A stretch of 64,000 bases of DNA from Crocinitomicaceae bacterium. GTDB lineage: Bacteria > Bacteroidota > Bacteroidia > Flavobacteriales_D > Sanyastnellaceae. Below the pieces are notes generated by a model. It was not told the DNA's origin. It did not search any database and was given only the letters and a program-made list of their open reading frames with translations. Positions 43,568 to 52,809 of this stretch are shown piece after piece. A program made the translations under genes and the position numbers. Location of the stretch: NCBI GenBank assembly GCA_002722795.1, contig PBMY01000030.1:1-64000 (forward strand). The letters run 5' to 3'. The stretch's first letter is position 1. Each line of letters begins with the position of its first letter.

Positions 43568-45375
43568 CAGCCTAAGATATCATCTATTGATTTGGCATTG
43601 AAAACTGTGAATACGCTTTTGCCCCAAGGATCTGTTGCTGGCGATGCACATGAAAAGAGACCGCCTATCATAGCAGACATTTCTTCGTCTGAAAGTTTTT
43701 TAGTTTTAGGAATTGATCCTACTTGAGCCCAAACCGCAGCTAACTTCTCTCTTCTACCCTCCTCATCAGCCCAAGTTCCATCCCTAAGAGCCTCTAAAAC
43801 TGAATCTATACAATCCTGTATCTTCCCAGCAAGACCTGATGGTACAGATATAATTTCTACTCCACCCGCTACTAATTCTTCAAGCTCTAAGCCATATGTA
43901 GCTAAAACATCAGATGCCTCAACTAGCAAAATTGTATCAGCTGAATTTAGTTCTATTGGTTCAGGAAAAAGAAGCTTTTGAGAACCTTCACCCTCTAAAC
44001 CCATTCCATCGTCTAAATACTGCTCATAAAGAATTCTTTTGTGAGCTCTACGAGCATCTATCAATATCAAATTTTCTCCCTGAATAGTGACAATGAATCT
44101 GTTTTGAAACTGAAAATACTTGGAAGATTCAATTGTATCGGGGAATTCTAACATTTCTACCGATTCCTTGACTTCAAAAAAATTATCGATGTTTGCTTCC
44201 TCAATAGCACCGCATCCAAAATCCATAGACTTCATATAAGAACTAGAAGATCTTGATGTTGTAGAAGCTGTCTTAAAAGGATTGTAAGTGGGATCAATCT
44301 GAACCTGAGGTTCTTCAATTATTTTATTTGATGGCACAGGGTCAATTGAAATCGAAAGCTCTGTATCAAAATTAAGTGAAGGCGCAACGTTGTGCTTTCC
44401 TAATCCTCTCTTAATTGTAGATCTAAGTATGGAAAAAATTGCTTGATCTTCTTCGAATTTGGCCTCAACCTTGGTTGGATGTATGTTAACATCTATCCTT
44501 TTTGGATCAACTTCTAAAAACACAGTGTAAAGTGGGAAATTCCCTGGAGCTAGGACGCCTTCATAAGCCTTCATAATAGCCTTATGCATCAATGGATGTT
44601 TGATGAATCGACCATTAACAAAAAGAAACTGTTCGCCTCTAGTCTTTCTAGAAAACGATGGCTTCCCTACAAAACCACTAATTTTCACTACATCAGTAGA
44701 CTCATCCAAAGGCACTAACCTTTCGTCGTATTTAGTCCCAAAAATCGCAACAACCCTCTGCCTCAATGATCCTGGTCTTAGATTGAATAAATCACTAAAA
44801 TTGCTTTGAAGTCTGAAGCTCAAATCAGGATGAGCCATAGCTACCCTTTGGAATTCAGCAATTATGTGACGAAGTTCTACTTGATCAGATTTTAAAAAAT
44901 TTCGCCTAGCTGGTACGTTAAAAAACAAATTCTTAATAGCGAATTGAGTGCCCTCGGAACAAGCTATTTCATCAACTTCACCAGTATCACTTCCGCTTAA
45001 CACTACTCGTGTTCCCAATTCAGTTCCGGCTTCTCTTGTTTTTAATTCCACTTGTGAAACAGCTGAAATTGAAGCGAGGGCTTCACCTCTAAATCCTTTA
45101 GTTACAAGAGATAGAAGGTCATCGGCTGATGAAATTTTAGATGTTGCGTGTCTTTTAAAACACAATTGAGAATCATCAGAGGACATTCCCTTACCGTTGT
45201 CCACAACTTGAATTAATGTCCTACCGGCATCTACTACTACAACATCAATGTCTGTTGCTCCTGCATCAACTGCATTTTCAATTAATTCCTTGACAACCGA
45301 AGCCGGTCGTCCTACCACCTCGCCTGCTGCGATTTGGTTTGAAACGTGTTCTGACAATTGAACTATACTACCCAT
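43567..45375 (-). CDS. mutL: DNA mismatch repair protein MutL
   Basis: 602 residues. GHKL ATPase N-domain with ELIENAVDAGATDIDV, DNGKGM, KGFRGEALASISAVS and the transducer FVNGRFIKHPLMHKAI, VDVNIHPTKVEAKF. The C-terminal dimerisation domain is present, but the endonuclease metal motif (usually DQHAxxExxxxE) reads DARRAHKRILYE and no CPHGRP motif follows, so nicking activity is doubtful. Couples MutS mismatch recognition to repair. No mutS in the window. Confidence 0.95.
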   Translation of the reverse strand: MGSIVQLSEHVSNQIAAGEVVGRPASVVKELIENAVDAGATDIDVVVVDAGRTLIQVVDNGKGMSSDDSQLCFKRHATSKISSADDLLSLVTKGFRGEALASISAVSQVELKTREAGTELGTRVVLSGSDTGEVDEIACSEGTQFAIKNLFFNVPARRNFLKSDQVELRHIIAEFQRVAMAHPDLSFRLQSNFSDLFNLRPGSLRQRVVAIFGTKYDERLVPLDESTDVVKISGFVGKPSFSRKTRGEQFLFVNGRFIKHPLMHKAIMKAYEGVLAPGNFPLYTVFLEVDPKRIDVNIHPTKVEAKFEEDQAIFSILRSTIKRGLGKHNVAPSLNFDTELSISIDPVPSNKIIEEPQVQIDPTYNPFKTASTTSRSSSSYMKSMDFGCGAIEEANIDNFFEVKESVEMLEFPDTIESSKYFQFQNRFIVTIQGENLILIDARRAHKRILYEQYLDDGMGLEGEGSQKLLFPEPIELNSADTILLVEASDVLATYGLELEELVAGGVEIISVPSGLAGKIQDCIDSVLEALRDGTWADEEGRREKLAAVWAQVGSIPKTKKLSDEEMSAMIGGLFSCASPATDPWGKSVFTVFNAKSIDDILG

Positions 45376-45679
45376 TATCTCTTATAAATTCCAAAACCGA
45401 TCCCCATTCTGTTGTCTCAGCCCAAATAATCATTCTATATGTCGCATACACTAACACAGCACCAATAATTAATGTCCGTACCATTGCTTTCCTAGCCGCC
45501 TTTTTCGAGTCTCCTCTTCTATTTCTAAAGCTGATGTTTCTAGGAATATTTTGCTCTATACTACGCTTTCTTTCCTCCCAATTCTCTCTCACTTCTGATG
45601 TGTGACGAGACTTAAAAGAAAATTGACGAGGCTGAGTGCGCACGTTCCTAAATAGGCTTCTAAGCTTAGGAGCTTTCAT
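45368..45679 (-). CDS. small single-helix membrane protein, unknown
   Basis: 103 residues. The basic N-terminal half (RNVRTQPRQFSFKSRHTSE) is followed by one membrane helix (AMVRTLIIGAVLVYATYRMI). Such proteins are regularly found next to mutL in Bacteroidota, but no function is established. It overlaps the start of mutL by 8 bases and follows ispH by 20 bp, so it lies inside the operon. Confidence 0.78.
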   Translation of the reverse strand: MKAPKLRSLFRNVRTQPRQFSFKSRHTSEVRENWEERKRSIEQNIPRNISFRNRRGDSKKAARKAMVRTLIIGAVLVYATYRMIIWAETTEWGSVLEFIRDNG

Positions 45680-45699
45680 ATAACGAATTTACGAGGGGC

Positions 45700-46929
45700 T
45701 TACGCCTGATGGCTATTTGCCTCCTCCCAAGTCTTCAACACAAATTCAACATCCCTTACTCCCTGTTTTTCACAATTGTAATAGTCCAAAACCTTCATTA
45801 GCACTCTCTCCACTGAAGCGTCAGGACAAGATGCTCCGCTAGTAATCAATATTGTAGGCTGTGCAGGAAGGAATCCGATTGACTTTTCCATTGACTGAGT
45901 ATGAATGTTGAAATGATTTAAACTACCGTCTTCCTCCCACTCTAATTCGTTTCTAACAAAAAACGTAGGCATCCTTTGCTCACACAACTCAACAATGTGA
46001 GAAGTGTTAGAGCTATTGTATCCTCCAACAACAATAGCTAAATCAGCTTGACCCTCTTCAAGAGCCCCCATTGTTGCCTTTTGATTATCATTTGTTGCAT
46101 AGCAAAGAGTATCCCTTGTATTTGCAAATCCCGCTTCACCAACAGCCTCTTTAATCTTATCTGCAATTGCCTGTGTTTCATTTGCAATCATTGTGGTTTG
46201 GTTCACAACACCAACCTTTTGAAGGTGTAAAGAGGGATCAAAACCATCTGTAGTTCGATCCTCGAAAAGAGACCAAAACTCATCAACATTTGCTCCCTTA
46301 CCCTTTATAATTTCTGCAAGTTTTAACGCTTCGTCCATATCTGCTACAATCATCGCATGACCATCTGAAGCGGCATGTGAAAAAGTTGCTCTAGTCTCTT
46401 CATGATCAGGCTTACCATGAATTACAACTGTGTAATTTTCTGCCCCTAATTTCGCTGACCTCTTCCAAACCTTCTCAACAAAAGGACATGTTGTATTGTA
46501 TTTAAGTACATCAACTCCCAATTTTTCTAGCTGAGACTGAATTTCAAGTGTTACACCAAATGCTGGAATAATCACCACGTCTTCTTGACTCAACTCATTA
46601 ATCGGAGTAATCTCGTTCCCTAAAGTATCCTGAAGAAAATTGACCCCTCTGCTTTGAAGATCATCATTTACTTCAGGATTGTGAATCATTTGGCTAAGAA
46701 GGAAAATACGCTTGCCTGGATTTTCAGCTATTGCCTTGTAAGAAATCTCAATGGCATTTTCCACACCAAAGCAAAACCCAAAATGTCTTGCAAGTTGTAC
46801 CCTAACTGCTCCAAAATCAAGAGTAGTTGGTGAGAAATCCTTCTTTCTAGCATCCATTTCTTTCCGTTTAGCCTTTACCCTAGAAATAATGGGGCTTCTA
46901 AAGTGGTTTGGGATATCAAAACTGCGCAT
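45700..46929 (-). CDS. ispH: 4-hydroxy-3-methylbut-2-enyl diphosphate reductase
   Basis: 409 residues. Iron-sulfur enzyme that makes IPP and DMAPP in the last step of the MEP pathway. Three cluster Cys are visible: Cys53 in RHFGFCFGVENA, the one in YNTTCPFVEKVW and the one in TSGASCPDASVERV. Substrate motifs GKPDHEETRAT and VGGYNSSNTSHIVELC are present. The protein is longer than E. coli IspH because of an N-terminal extension and an insertion, as usual in Bacteroidota. Confidence 0.95.
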   Translation of the reverse strand: MRSFDIPNHFRSPIISRVKAKRKEMDARKKDFSPTTLDFGAVRVQLARHFGFCFGVENAIEISYKAIAENPGKRIFLLSQMIHNPEVNDDLQSRGVNFLQDTLGNEITPINELSQEDVVIIPAFGVTLEIQSQLEKLGVDVLKYNTTCPFVEKVWKRSAKLGAENYTVVIHGKPDHEETRATFSHAASDGHAMIVADMDEALKLAEIIKGKGANVDEFWSLFEDRTTDGFDPSLHLQKVGVVNQTTMIANETQAIADKIKEAVGEAGFANTRDTLCYATNDNQKATMGALEEGQADLAIVVGGYNSSNTSHIVELCEQRMPTFFVRNELEWEEDGSLNHFNIHTQSMEKSIGFLPAQPTILITSGASCPDASVERVLMKVLDYYNCEKQGVRDVEFVLKTWEEANSHQA

Positions 46930-46932
46930 GAT

Positions 46933-47349
46933 TTACTTTAAAAGTTCAGCATTTTTTATAAAAATATCTTTCAATTCATCATTCCACAATTCACCAGATT
47001 TCTTTGCGTATTTCTTAAGAGTTTTTAGACATTTTTCAGGATTGTGTTCTTTTCCATAAAGCTGCTCTAAAGCCAAAATCTGAATCAGCGTTCCTTGCAA
47101 CCTTTGCTCAGCTTCAAACACAGGCCAATTAGCTGTAACTACATCAACTCTAACTTCATCTGAATTTGCTATCCACTCAAGAGTCCAAGCATCTATTGCT
47201 GGAGTATAATCTATACAAGCATCGGGTCCCTTAGTCAATCTCCATTCAATGGATTCAATAACCCACTCCTTATTAGCTAAACCGTTTTCCGGCCAATCAG
47301 GCACGCCCAAACAAATTAGGCAAGCGAAGCAACACCAAGGATCAAACAT
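46933..47349 (-). CDS. hypothetical cytoplasmic protein
   Basis: 138 residues: a Cys- and Trp-rich start (MFDPWCCFACLICLGVPDWP), then a mixed alpha/beta segment and a helical C-terminus (CLKTLKKYAKKSGELWNDEL). No family recognised. It overlaps the saccharopine-dehydrogenase-like stop by 8 bases and lies 3 bp before ispH, so it is embedded in the operon and probably real. The first residues might be non-native if a later start is used. Confidence 0.65.
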   Translation of the reverse strand: MFDPWCCFACLICLGVPDWPENGLANKEWVIESIEWRLTKGPDACIDYTPAIDAWTLEWIANSDEVRVDVVTANWPVFEAEQRLQGTLIQILALEQLYGKEHNPEKCLKTLKKYAKKSGELWNDELKDIFIKNAELLK

Positions 47350-48679
47350 ATCTGTGTGTTTCTAAGAATACAATATCAAGTTCCTCAAGCTGCTTTAAAA
47401 GTGGGCCATAGTAGTTTTTAGTTACTGGAACCCTAACACCTGTCTCACCAAATCCAGGGCCGACAAGTATGTGTTCAGCTGCAAGGGCCAACGGTAGGCC
47501 AACGGTGTCAGACATGCCTGTGTATGTTTGGTCTACACCTTCAAGAGCCAACTCAGAAGTAATTTCCTGACGTTTTCCATCTTTTTCAAATTCAAACCTA
47601 TGCCACATCACTATTAAATCTCTATCTCCATCTTTCAGCTTCCATTTATCTTCAAGCAAGGTCTGCAGAATCTCCGCCGGAGTCCCTTCAACATTCTCGG
47701 GCCCGTGATTCTCGTCAAAAAGTCCTAGCCACTCAACCCGATCTAAATCCGCATCACTAGCCCCAAGCATCTGCTTCACACCATCACGAGCGCTTCCATG
47801 TGATAGTTCAGCTGGAAGAAAAGTTTTAGTCCAATCAGCCCAAATCACTCCCTTTTCCCAAACCAATTTCACATCATCAGCAACTAGGCCCAACTCAACT
47901 AAAATATTCCAAGACTCACAGTACCCCTCACCTCTTAAAGTCCCACGAATCAGCGTATCCACACCATTAATTCCATATGTGTCCAAATACGAAAGAGAAT
48001 CTCGGTTTGGGTAGCCTTTGTAAATCGTACCATCAATCTTAACGGATCTCAATTTTCTAAACACCCTATGAGGCGCTTCAAACTTTACCACTCCATCTTC
48101 TTTGAATGTTGCTGAACCTCCCTGTCCAGCAAGAACAACATTTTTAGGGTTCCAGCTAATCTTGTAATGCCATGGATTGTCGTCAGATTCAGGAGCGACT
48201 AAGCCGCCACAATAAGATTCGAAACCAATTAGATGACCTCCATCCGCTTTAATCTCATCAATGACTTTCATGGCACTCATGTGATCTATACCTGGATCAA
48301 GTCCAATCTCATTAAGCACCAAGACTCCCGCATCTTTAGCAGCAGAGTCAAGCGCCTTCATCTCATCACTAACGTAACTAGGAGTAATTGTTGGTATACC
48401 GTTTGCAATTGCAACCGAGGCAACGCTAGTGTGAAGAAAAGCAGGCACCATGGATATAACCAAGTCACTCTCAGCAATTCTTTTGTCTCTTTCAATGTTG
48501 TCGCTTGACGAAAGTATAAATGCCTCACCACTAGGATGGCCTCCAACTTTACTTTCAGCAACTGACAAATCGATGTCTCCTACAACTACTCTCCAATTAC
48601 ACTCTTCAGATCTCTCTAGTAATCTTCTGATAAGCGAACTACTCGACCTCCCAGCTCCTAAAACAAGTATCGACTTCAT
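47342..48679 (-). CDS. saccharopine dehydrogenase-like protein
   Basis: 445 residues from the ATG at 48679 (MKSILVLGAGRSSSSLIRRLL), the natural N-terminus of the Rossmann fold; the upstream in-frame extension to 48748 reads as non-coding. Domain features: NEIGLDPGIDHMSAMKVID and SYCGGLVAPESDDNPWHYKISWNPKNVVLAGQG are typical of the saccharopine/lysine-6-dehydrogenase family. It is likely to act in lysine metabolism. First gene of the minus-strand run ending with the rhomboids. Confidence 0.9.
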   Translation of the reverse strand: MKSILVLGAGRSSSSLIRRLLERSEECNWRVVVGDIDLSVAESKVGGHPSGEAFILSSSDNIERDKRIAESDLVISMVPAFLHTSVASVAIANGIPTITPSYVSDEMKALDSAAKDAGVLVLNEIGLDPGIDHMSAMKVIDEIKADGGHLIGFESYCGGLVAPESDDNPWHYKISWNPKNVVLAGQGGSATFKEDGVVKFEAPHRVFRKLRSVKIDGTIYKGYPNRDSLSYLDTYGINGVDTLIRGTLRGEGYCESWNILVELGLVADDVKLVWEKGVIWADWTKTFLPAELSHGSARDGVKQMLGASDADLDRVEWLGLFDENHGPENVEGTPAEILQTLLEDKWKLKDGDRDLIVMWHRFEFEKDGKRQEITSELALEGVDQTYTGMSDTVGLPLALAAEHILVGPGFGETGVRVPVTKNYYGPLLKQLEELDIVFLETHRYV

Positions 48680-48760
48680 AGTTGCAAGGTACACATGTAA
48701 GATTTTTATCCACAAACACACAAGCTTGATTAAATTGCAACAATTCATAATGACCTTAAC

Positions 48761-50146
48761 ATGAAAATAATCATACGATTAACTATTTGTTTAATGTTGG
48801 GCTTAGGCCTAACAATGAGTATTTCGAGCTGTAACGGAGCGAAAGCATATGTAAAAAAGGCCAAAAAAATGGAGGCCGTTGGAATGATGGAGCAAGCTGC
48901 GGCACATTACATGACTGCTCTTCGCAAAAAACCTGAAAACTTAGATGCAATCACAGGTTTAAAAAGGACAGGACAAATTGTACTTCTTCAACATTTAGCC
49001 GATTTTGACGAGGCATTAATAAGAAATGACAGAGAATCTGCTATAAATGCGTTCCAAAAAGCTGAAAAGTATTTCGATCAAGTAAAATCAGTTAGGGTAA
49101 CTCTTGAATTTCCTGCTTCTAAACGAGCGATGTTCGAGTCTGTAAAAAACGCTCACGTTCAAGAAATTTATGTTATCGGGGCAGATCATTTAAAAAATCT
49201 ACGATATGATGAAGCTCTTGAAGTTTTCGAAAACATAGAAGAATTAGTTCCTGGGTTTAAGGATGCAAAAGAGCTTGGAGATTACTGTTACTGTAAGCCT
49301 CGTTATGAAGAAGCGACAGGACATATGGAACATGGAATGTTCCGTTCAGCACACAAACTTTACAGTGAAATTGTGGCACGTGATGCTTCATACGAGGATG
49401 CACAGTCGAGACTTCAAGAGTCACTTAATAAAGGAAAGTACACAGTTGCTCTTATGAAGTTTAATAACGGTACTACAACTGCAAATGTCAATAACAAGCT
49501 TTCTGCATATGTAGAACAAAGCTTGATGGATTCTTCAGATCCATTTCTTACCATTGTTGATAGAGAAAGCCTTGAACTAATTCTCCAAGAGCAGCACCTT
49601 GAAATGAGTGGACTAACAGCAGGATCTGAACTTGAAATCGGCTCTCTTTTAGGAGCGAAGGCAATTCTAAAGGGAACAGTTATGGACTGCTCATATTCTA
49701 GAAGTTCTCTTCATCAGGAGAATCAAAGTGGTTTTGAGAAATATAGAGTTGAGAAAATAAATTCAGAAGGTAAAAAGTACTACGAGACTAAGTACAAACC
49801 GACTAGTTACAGGATATACAATCAAAGTGGAACACTAAAGATGAGTTTCAATTTAAAAATGATTTCCATGGAAACTGGTGCAATTATTAAATCTGAAACA
49901 GTTCAAGTAAACCTTTCAGATCAAATTAACTACGCATACTATGGGGGAAATAAGAACAACCTATATCCAACAAGGATGAATGGTACAGTTGACTCTTCAG
50001 TTTCAGGTCATAATGGATTAATCCAATTAATAGGTGCAAGAAGGGATTTAAAGTCAGAAAACACCATGGTAGATGATGCTACAAAAAATTTGGCATTAAA
50101 AGTGCAATCAGTGGTTGAATCAATTCTTCTACAAACTGTAAAATAA
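48761..50146 (+). CDS. TPR-CsgG lipoprotein
   Basis: 461 residues. Signal with lipobox ISSC (about Cys24). TPR-like helices at about 30-220 (AAAHYMTALRKKPENLDAIT, YDEALEVFENIEELVPGFKD). Then a CsgG-type domain at 225-460: VALMKFNNGTTTANVNNKLS, FLTIVDRESLELILQEQ and GSLLGAKAILKGTV. CsgG proteins form outer-membrane secretion channels for curli-like subunits. No curlin repeats are seen nearby. It precedes an LPP20 gene by 1 bp. Confidence 0.87.
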   Translation: MKIIIRLTICLMLGLGLTMSISSCNGAKAYVKKAKKMEAVGMMEQAAAHYMTALRKKPENLDAITGLKRTGQIVLLQHLADFDEALIRNDRESAINAFQKAEKYFDQVKSVRVTLEFPASKRAMFESVKNAHVQEIYVIGADHLKNLRYDEALEVFENIEELVPGFKDAKELGDYCYCKPRYEEATGHMEHGMFRSAHKLYSEIVARDASYEDAQSRLQESLNKGKYTVALMKFNNGTTTANVNNKLSAYVEQSLMDSSDPFLTIVDRESLELILQEQHLEMSGLTAGSELEIGSLLGAKAILKGTVMDCSYSRSSLHQENQSGFEKYRVEKINSEGKKYYETKYKPTSYRIYNQSGTLKMSFNLKMISMETGAIIKSETVQVNLSDQINYAYYGGNKNNLYPTRMNGTVDSSVSGHNGLIQLIGARRDLKSENTMVDDATKNLALKVQSVVESILLQTVK

Positions 50147-50147
50147 C

Positions 50148-51521
50148 ATGCTTAATATTTCTCGCTTTTATCTTTTCTCATTTGTTTCATGCCTTTTATT
50201 ACTCAACTCTTGCTCGAGTAATAAAAATGTTGTAGTCATCCCTTCTTGGGTAAACGAGCGCCCAATAAACCAGGCATATTACATTGGAATTGCAACAGTA
50301 TCGAAACATGAATATCCATATAACGCTATGGATATTGCCAGAGAAAATGCACTGAACTCTTTGGCTAGAGAAATTAGAGTACAGGTAAATTCTGAATCCA
50401 TACTTTCAACACTACAGGTAAATCATTGGGTTGAAGAAAGTTTTGCATCCAACATAACTAGCACAGTTGCAGAAGACCTCGAGGGTTACACATTAATGGG
50501 TAGCTATGAGGATGAAAGCGAAGTACATGTTTATTATAGATTATCTAAAGCTGAATACGCTAGAATTCTTGCGGAAAGAAAAAGAGTTGCCTTGGGAATT
50601 GCCTACGGTCATTACTTAGACGCAGAGCGTTTGCTTAAAGAGGGATCAATTCCTCTTGCAATTGAGAGATATCTAATAGGCCTCGATGCAATGAGTAAAT
50701 ACCTAGCAGAGGAAAATCCATATGTAGGAGAAGACGGTTTAGAGTTTAAACTAGATAGGGCCTTATTAAAAGGATTAACTGAAGGTATTACAAAGTTTGA
50801 AATTGAGTGTATGTATGAAACGATTGAAGTTACTCTTTCAAACAACTATACGAAGTCAATAAAGGTATCCGTGAGCCATGAAGGAATGTATGTTGGCGGC
50901 GTTCCATTAAGTTATAATTACTCAAGAGGAAGGGTGCCAATTAGAGGTCAAGCAACTACTTCAGGGGATGGTCTAGCAACAATCGTATTAAATAACTTTT
51001 ATCCTGGTACTAAACACTCAATCTTAGAGGTTGAGCTAGATGTTCAGGGATTAGTTAGTATTCTACAACCATTAAGTCCATTAAAACCATTAGTTGAAAA
51101 TCTTAATTCCGCACCACTATTAGTGCCAATTGAATTAGAGCCGCCAAAAATCAGAGTAGTTGGTTCTGAGAAATTGTTCGGTAAGAAAGTGAAAAACAAA
51201 ACTCTAATTCCCGCCATTAAATCTGAACTAATTGAACATGGGGTTGATATTGTAGACAACACATTTGATGATGCACTTGTGCTTAGAGTCCAAGCTGATA
51301 CAAGGATTGGTGGAGAAGGAAGAGGTTTTTATACAGCATTTTTAAATGCAACACTTTCTCTTAAAGACTCTGAAGGATCCTTAGTTATGCAGAAGACTTT
51401 GGATAATGTAAAAGGAGTCCAAACTGAGCGCAAACGAGCTGGTGAAGAAGCATATCGCAAAGCAAGTAAAAAAGTCCTTGGACGATTCATCGAAACCTTT
51501 GTTGATGCTCTTTATCAATAA
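50148..51521 (+). CDS. LPP20-family lipoprotein
   Basis: 457 residues. Lipobox LNSC (about Cys22). The LPP20 region is at 30-150: PSWVNERPINQAYYIGIAT, DIARENALNSLAREIRVQV and VHVYYRLSKAEYARIL. A long C-terminal part of beta-rich character follows. The family is known from Helicobacter and Bacteroidota outer-membrane lipoproteins that often accompany CsgG-like or flagellar-like outer membrane proteins. Cotranscribed with the CsgG gene. Confidence 0.83.
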   Translation: MLNISRFYLFSFVSCLLLLNSCSSNKNVVVIPSWVNERPINQAYYIGIATVSKHEYPYNAMDIARENALNSLAREIRVQVNSESILSTLQVNHWVEESFASNITSTVAEDLEGYTLMGSYEDESEVHVYYRLSKAEYARILAERKRVALGIAYGHYLDAERLLKEGSIPLAIERYLIGLDAMSKYLAEENPYVGEDGLEFKLDRALLKGLTEGITKFEIECMYETIEVTLSNNYTKSIKVSVSHEGMYVGGVPLSYNYSRGRVPIRGQATTSGDGLATIVLNNFYPGTKHSILEVELDVQGLVSILQPLSPLKPLVENLNSAPLLVPIELEPPKIRVVGSEKLFGKKVKNKTLIPAIKSELIEHGVDIVDNTFDDALVLRVQADTRIGGEGRGFYTAFLNATLSLKDSEGSLVMQKTLDNVKGVQTERKRAGEEAYRKASKKVLGRFIETFVDALYQ

Positions 51522-51580
51522 ATGATAATTTTGGCACAATCTTAGTTTATACTTAAATTAGAAATCGAAAATTTAATCTA

Positions 51581-52147
51581 ATGAAAAATTTAAATACCCT
51601 AGTTCTAGCAATTTATACAGTAGCATTTTTTCTAGTCGGTTGTAATAACATCCAACAAGTCACACCTTCTGATCAAGGTGCAGTAGAAATTGTAGAATTT
51701 TGTACCGGAAGTGATTATTCAACAAATGAAGATTACTTCAGAGCTGCAGCTACTGGAACCTCACCCAATAGAGAAACTGCAAAGAAAAAATCACGAGCAG
51801 AGGCAGAGGCTAAATTAGCTAGAGCAATCCAAGTTACTGTTAAAGTTGTGACTGAAAACCATGTTAATGACACTCAATATGGGAATAAAATTGAAGCAAC
51901 AGGAGTATTCAATGAAATAAATCAGTCTATAGTAGAACAGAAATTAAGTGGAGCTGTTACAATCTGTGAAAAACTAACTCAAGATCCAAATGGCTACTTT
52001 GTAAGCTATATTGCAATTGAGTTGAGTGGAGATAAAATTGCTCAGGCATACAATGAGAGACTCTCTAAAGATGAGCGTATAATGGCAGAGTTTAACTACG
52101 AAAACTTTAAGAAGACTTTCGAAGAAGAAATGAACAAGAATAAGTAA
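51581..52147 (+). CDS. LPP20-like small lipoprotein
   Basis: 188 residues. Lipobox LVGC (about Cys21). The helix RETAKKKSRAEAEAKLARAI and the following VTVKVVTENHV resemble the LPP20 fold of the preceding gene. The C-terminus is charged and helical (YENFKKTFEEEMNKNK). Probably the third part of the CsgG/LPP20 locus, 59 bp behind the second gene. Confidence 0.78.
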   Translation: MKNLNTLVLAIYTVAFFLVGCNNIQQVTPSDQGAVEIVEFCTGSDYSTNEDYFRAAATGTSPNRETAKKKSRAEAEAKLARAIQVTVKVVTENHVNDTQYGNKIEATGVFNEINQSIVEQKLSGAVTICEKLTQDPNGYFVSYIAIELSGDKIAQAYNERLSKDERIMAEFNYENFKKTFEEEMNKNK

Positions 52148-52157
52148 ACAAACTACT

Positions 52158-52760
52158 TCAACAAACTGAGTTTAACCAAGCTCTTAATATATCTCTACCA
52201 TCTGGAGTCAGAATAGATTCAGGATGGAATTGGAAGCCTCGAATAGGTAAGGTCTTATGGCAAATAGCCATAATCAACCCCTTATCGTTTGAGGCTTCTA
52301 TCGTTAGTTCTTCTGGGAAAGAAGCTTCACAAGCAACCCAGCTATGATAGTGGCCCACACTGCATGGAAACTTTACTTCTGCCAACACACCCTTTGGATC
52401 ACCCTCTCCTACCCAGTTCATCTCAGTTACTCTGCCGTGCAATACTTCTTCAAGGTTTTCGAGCTCTCCTCCAAAATGTTTAACAATAGCTTGCAAACCT
52501 AGACATATACCTAAAATTGGCTTAGAGGCATCAATACTTATATTTAACACTTCCATCAAAAGATAAGCCTCCGTTGGCATACCGGGACCCGGAGATAGAA
52601 TCACAGCATCGTATCCCTTAATAAAATCGGGAATGCCTTCAATTGGCGGCATTTCTTCAGCGGTTTTAACCTCAACAGAAACTGAATAATCTACCCTTTC
52701 AATCTCATGGGCTAGATTCCAAGTAAATGAATCGTGATTGTCGAATAGAAGAATGCGCAC
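52158..52760 (-). CDS. anthranilate/para-aminobenzoate synthase glutamine amidotransferase
   Basis: 200 residues, class I glutamine amidotransferase (TrpG/PabA). Motifs: DNHDSFTWNL, SPGPGMP, catalytic Cys in GICLGLQ, GHYHSW, and the His-Glu pair in FQFHPESILTP. It supplies ammonia for anthranilate or aminodeoxychorismate. No trpE or pabB is adjacent, so the two roles cannot be separated. The start codon is GTG at 52760 with TACCTTTG upstream. Confidence 0.92.
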   Translation of the reverse strand: MRILLFDNHDSFTWNLAHEIERVDYSVSVEVKTAEEMPPIEGIPDFIKGYDAVILSPGPGMPTEAYLLMEVLNISIDASKPILGICLGLQAIVKHFGGELENLEEVLHGRVTEMNWVGEGDPKGVLAEVKFPCSVGHYHSWVACEASFPEELTIEASNDKGLIMAICHKTLPIRGFQFHPESILTPDGRDILRAWLNSVC

Positions 52761-52767
52761 TGCGATT

Positions 52768-52775
52768 TACTTTTG
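52768..52775 (+). promoter_or_regulatory. -7 promoter box for ridA
   Basis: TACTTTTG, a perfect TAnnTTTG match, 34 bp before the ridA ATG. It is interleaved with the divergent box at 52782-52789. Confidence 0.5.
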
Positions 52776-52781
52776 AGACTT

Positions 52782-52789
52782 CAAAGGTA
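52782..52789 (-). promoter_or_regulatory. -7 promoter box for the amidotransferase gene
   Basis: TACCTTTG on the minus strand, a perfect match, about 21 bp upstream of the GTG at 52760. The two divergent -7 boxes in this 49-bp gap are only 6 bp apart. Confidence 0.5.
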
Positions 52790-52809
52790 TTTACTGAATT
52801 TCAAATCCC

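Noticed and set aside
48680-48748. N-terminal extension of the saccharopine dehydrogenase-like gene
   Set aside because: The Rossmann fold begins at MKSILVLGAG (48679). The upstream residues are Cys-rich and atypical.
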